Notes under the pieces: model-generated
The model's input: only the letters and a program-made list of their open reading frames with translations
Databases searched by the model: none
Told to the model about the DNA's origin: nothing
Part shown: positions 61,905 to 64,000 of the stretch, piece by piece
Layout: the number at the start of each line of letters is the position of its first letter
Position numbering within the stretch: the first letter of the stretch is position 1
Position numbers and translations under genes: made by a program
Source: Marinobacterium sedimentorum
GTDB lineage: Bacteria > Pseudomonadota > Gammaproteobacteria > Pseudomonadales > Balneatricaceae
NCBI RefSeq assembly: GCF_024267675.1
Contig: NZ_JALDYX010000004.1
Span: forward strand, 173,537 to 237,536
DNA length: 64,000 bases
Direction of reading: 5' to 3'

Positions 61905-62798
61905 ATGACTGCTCGGATCATCGACGGTAAGGCATTCGCAGCTATACTACGTGAAAGTGTGGCTGAGCATGTTTCGCAGCTCAAACAGACACATGGGATA
62001 ACTCCCGGCCTTGCGGTTGTGCTAGTCGGAGATGATCCGGCATCTCAGGTCTATGTCCGCTCGAAGGGAAAGCAGACCATCGAGGTTGGCATGAACTCCT
62101 ACGAGTACAAGTTGCCCGCAGATACCCCCGAATCCGAACTTTTGGCGCTGATTAAGCAGCTCAATCTTGATCCATCGGTACATGGTATCCTCGTCCAGCT
62201 TCCCTTGCCGCAGCATATTGACGAAGCGTTGGTGATCAATGCAATTGATCCGGCCAAGGATGTGGATGGGTTTCATATTTCCAATGCGGGGCTGCTTGCC
62301 ACTGGGCAGCAGGCTATGGTGCCTTGCACCCCTTTGGGGTGCCTCATGATGCTTCGCGAGTATTGCGGTAACCTGACAGGGTTAAATGCGGTGGTGATCG
62401 GGCGTTCGAACATCGTCGGCAAACCCATGGCACAGTTGCTGCTGAGAGAGAGTTGCACAGTAACCGTGGTTCATTCGCGTACGAGGAATCTGCCGGATAT
62501 CTTGCGTGGTGCAGATATCGTCGTCGCTGCTGTTGGTCGGCCGCTATTTGTCCAGGGCGATTGGATCAAAACGGGGGCAACAGTGATTGACGTGGGTATC
62601 AATCGCATCGACCAGGGTGACGGTACGACGCGGCTGGTTGGCGATGTCGATTACGATGCCGCCAAAGAGGTTGCAGGAGCGATTACACCGGTACCCGGCG
62701 GTGTCGGTCCGATGACCATTGCTTGCCTACTGGCTAATACAGTAACGGCATGCTGCCGCGCGCATTCTCTTCCTGAACCTAAAGGCCTGGCCGCCTAA
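61905..62798 (+). CDS. folD: FolD: methylene-THF dehydrogenase/cyclohydrolase
   Basis: A 297-residue bifunctional enzyme converting methylene-THF to formyl-THF with NADP+. Family landmarks are [14 protein letters not shown] (catalytic Lys region), [31 protein letters not shown] (Rossmann) and [23 protein letters not shown] precedes the ATG. It links the metF-like step to PurU in the C1 module and is probably a pathway-specific copy. Confidence 0.94.
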   Translation: MTARIIDGKAFAAILRESVAEHVSQLKQTHGITPGLAVVLVGDDPASQVYVRSKGKQTIEVGMNSYEYKLPADTPESELLALIKQLNLDPSVHGILVQLPLPQHIDEALVINAIDPAKDVDGFHISNAGLLATGQQAMVPCTPLGCLMMLREYCGNLTGLNAVVIGRSNIVGKPMAQLLLRESCTVTVVHSRTRNLPDILRGADIVVAAVGRPLFVQGDWIKTGATVIDVGINRIDQGDGTTRLVGDVDYDAAKEVAGAITPVPGGVGPMTIACLLANTVTACCRAHSLPEPKGLAA

Positions 62799-63284
62799 TA
62801 GACAGAAAAACGATATGAGCAGGTACTGCTTCACCGTCACATACTGTTCATGGCACGGGTCGCTTCTCGATATTTATATGCAGGTGATGGCGGGAAGCCG
62901 TCATAACTCGCCGTCTTGCTGCTCCTTATGCTTGATTGCTAAAAGCTGACCCCTGCCGCTACTACCGCTGATGAGAACCCGGCCCGATGCTCCGGTTGGA
63001 GAGACCGCAGGCCGGCTGTAGTTAGAGCTTTTGCTATCCCGGGTCCGAGGATCGGTATGTGCCGGGGCGGTATTCTCGGCCTTATACGCTACGATGTCGT
63101 TGTTTACCCAGGGACATGGGCCTGCCTACCACCGAGATCGGTTACTGAATTGCGGTCGGCGTGTCCGGTGGAGACCGAGGCCGCACTTATTTCCTGCACA
63201 CCAGACTGGCGGCTTAAAGATTGAAGATCGTCACCCAGGCGACTACACTCCGGTCTTCAGGATGTTATTTGTGCCGTTAAGAAT
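62799..63284. other. Gene-free spacer before the Lrp gene
   Basis: No supported gene. A plus-strand frame from 63031 is without ribosome site or family match. GGTTGGAGAGACCGCAGG near 62995 recalls the first strand of a glycine riboswitch, but the rest of that motif is absent. Confidence 0.35.
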
Positions 63285-63785
63285 ATGAAAAAAGTCGCAC
63301 TAGATGCTGTCGATGTCCGCATTTTGAGTGCTGTGCAGCAGCACGGGCAAATAAGTAAAAATCGGCTTGCAGAATTGGTTAATTTATCGCCGACTCCATG
63401 CTGGCTTCGACTAACCAAACTCAAAAAAGCTGGTCTTATAACGGGTTGCCGGGGCCAGGTCGCCATCGATAGAATTCTCGACCTCACCAAGGTTTTTCTG
63501 ACAATTTCACTGAATGCACATAAAAAGTCAGATTTTGATCGGTTTGAAAAACGCATTCAGAGTATCGATGAGATCGTAGAGTGCTGTGCGACTGGCGGAG
63601 GTTGTGACTATGTACTCAAAGTAATTACAACCAGCTTGTCTGATTTTCAAGCGTTAATCGAACAGTTGCTCGACGAAGAGATTGGAATAGATCGCTATTA
63701 TATTTATGTTGTAACCAAGGAAGTTAAATCAACGTCACTTACCTTGTCACAACTCATGGAAATTAAGAGTCGCACAAACGTATAG
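63285..63785 (+). CDS. Lrp/AsnC-family regulator
   Basis: A 166-residue regulator. The helix-turn-helix is DVRILSAVQQHGQISKNRLAELVNLSPTPCWLRLTKLKKAGLI in parts (residues 10-52), followed by the RAM/AsnC effector domain (GCDYVLKVITTSLSDFQALI). The neighbouring folD and demethylase genes suggest control of the C1 module, perhaps by an amino acid product. The coding sequence is more AT-rich than its neighbours. Confidence 0.85.
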   Translation: MKKVALDAVDVRILSAVQQHGQISKNRLAELVNLSPTPCWLRLTKLKKAGLITGCRGQVAIDRILDLTKVFLTISLNAHKKSDFDRFEKRIQSIDEIVECCATGGGCDYVLKVITTSLSDFQALIEQLLDEEIGIDRYYIYVVTKEVKSTSLTLSQLMEIKSRTNV

Positions 63786-64000
63786 ATTTAACGTACTGTC
63801 GGAAGTTTTTTCAAGCCGAATTGTGACCATCTGGAAGTAATGATTCTAAGCCTGTCGCTCTTGCATCGACTTTATGGCTGGGCCTATGAAAAAATCCGAC
63901 ATAAGGCCCAATACAAATCAGTTAAGCTCTTTACTGATTTAATTCGTAACTATTCAGCTCATTTTTATAAAAAATATCTTGACAGGGTTTTTGCTAAAAT
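63786..64000. other. AT-rich right edge of the window
   Basis: No gene begins before the window ends. TTGACA at about 63980 could be a -35 element of a promoter reading right, with its -10 outside the window or too close to judge. Confidence 0.3.

Noticed and set aside
62985..63025. GGTTGGAGAGACCGCAGG resembling a glycine riboswitch
   Set aside because: The CCGAAGG core and closing CTCTCAGG segment are missing.
63031..63288. Plus-strand frame before the Lrp gene
   Set aside because: No ribosome site, atypical composition, and it overlaps the true Lrp start.
1..64000. CRISPR array, rRNA operon or prophage structural genes
   Set aside because: No regularly spaced direct repeats, no rRNA-like sequence, and no capsid, portal, terminase or tail genes were seen in the window.

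Overview
The window looks like chromosomal DNA of a marine gammaproteobacterium, probably Oceanospirillales-like. The grounds are moderate GC, TRAP transporters, NCS1 permeases, a GcvT/DmdA-type demethylase with a tetrahydrofolate C1 module, and typical gammaproteobacterial regulators. The taxon is an inference; there is no rRNA or complete tRNA to anchor it. Most of the window is accessory DNA: an integrative-element backbone, catabolic cargo, a possible defence cassette and much insertion-sequence debris.

Layout. (1) 1-11.4 kb: integrative-element or phage-like backbone, with DUF3150, MoxR-type ATPase, YqaJ exonuclease and Bet recombinase on the minus strand. An intact IS5-family element lies beside them. 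Then come a primase-C-like protein that has lost its P-loop, a RecD-like helicase, an XRE regulator, a Gp2-type protein and AlpA. (2) 11.8-18.6 kb: an OplB/OplA-like ATP-dependent lactam or hydantoin hydrolase with an AraC regulator and an NCS1 permease. (3) 19-26.2 kb: truncated IS3 copy, then glutarate hydroxylase (GlaH), L-2-hydroxyglutarate oxidase (LhgO), a CsiR-type regulator, a LysR regulator and an omega-aminotransferase. (4) 26.3-31.8 kb: a TRAP transporter, a FabB-like synthase and gene remnants. (5) 31.8-44.1 kb: a second hydantoinase A/B pair with NCS1 permease, a second TRAP transporter and an N-carbamoylsarcosine-amidase-like enzyme. The two transcription units share a LysR-type operator. 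(6) 44.1-46.5 kb: IS66 and IS5 debris, a tyrosine integrase and the 3' half of a tRNA-Pro(GGG) gene, an attachment-site scar. (7) 46.9-50.2 kb: a small HTH-like protein, a nuclease-helicase-S24 peptidase fusion and a MazG-like pyrophosphohydrolase. (8) 50.3-54.9 kb: nested IS remnants, a TRAP remnant, a ProC-like reductase, a MITE-like repeat, an MFS transporter and an IS91-like remnant. (9) 54.9-64 kb: a C1 module in which the demethylase gene and its promoter region are duplicated about 4.07 kb apart around purU and a LuxR regulator. It is followed by a strongly structured leader, a MetF-like gene, folD and an Lrp regulator.

How the genes may work together. Regions 2 and 3 can be read as lactam to omega-amino acid to glutarate to L-2-hydroxyglutarate to 2-oxoglutarate, with one dehydrogenase not seen here. 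Region 5 fits uptake and breakdown of N-methylhydantoin or a related cyclic ureide to sarcosine. Region 9 fits tetrahydrofolate-dependent demethylation with oxidation of the methyl group to formate. The all-minus-strand order of backbone, AlpA and, 33 kb later, integrase and tRNA scar suggests one mobile element whose integrase end was separated by the catabolic cargo.
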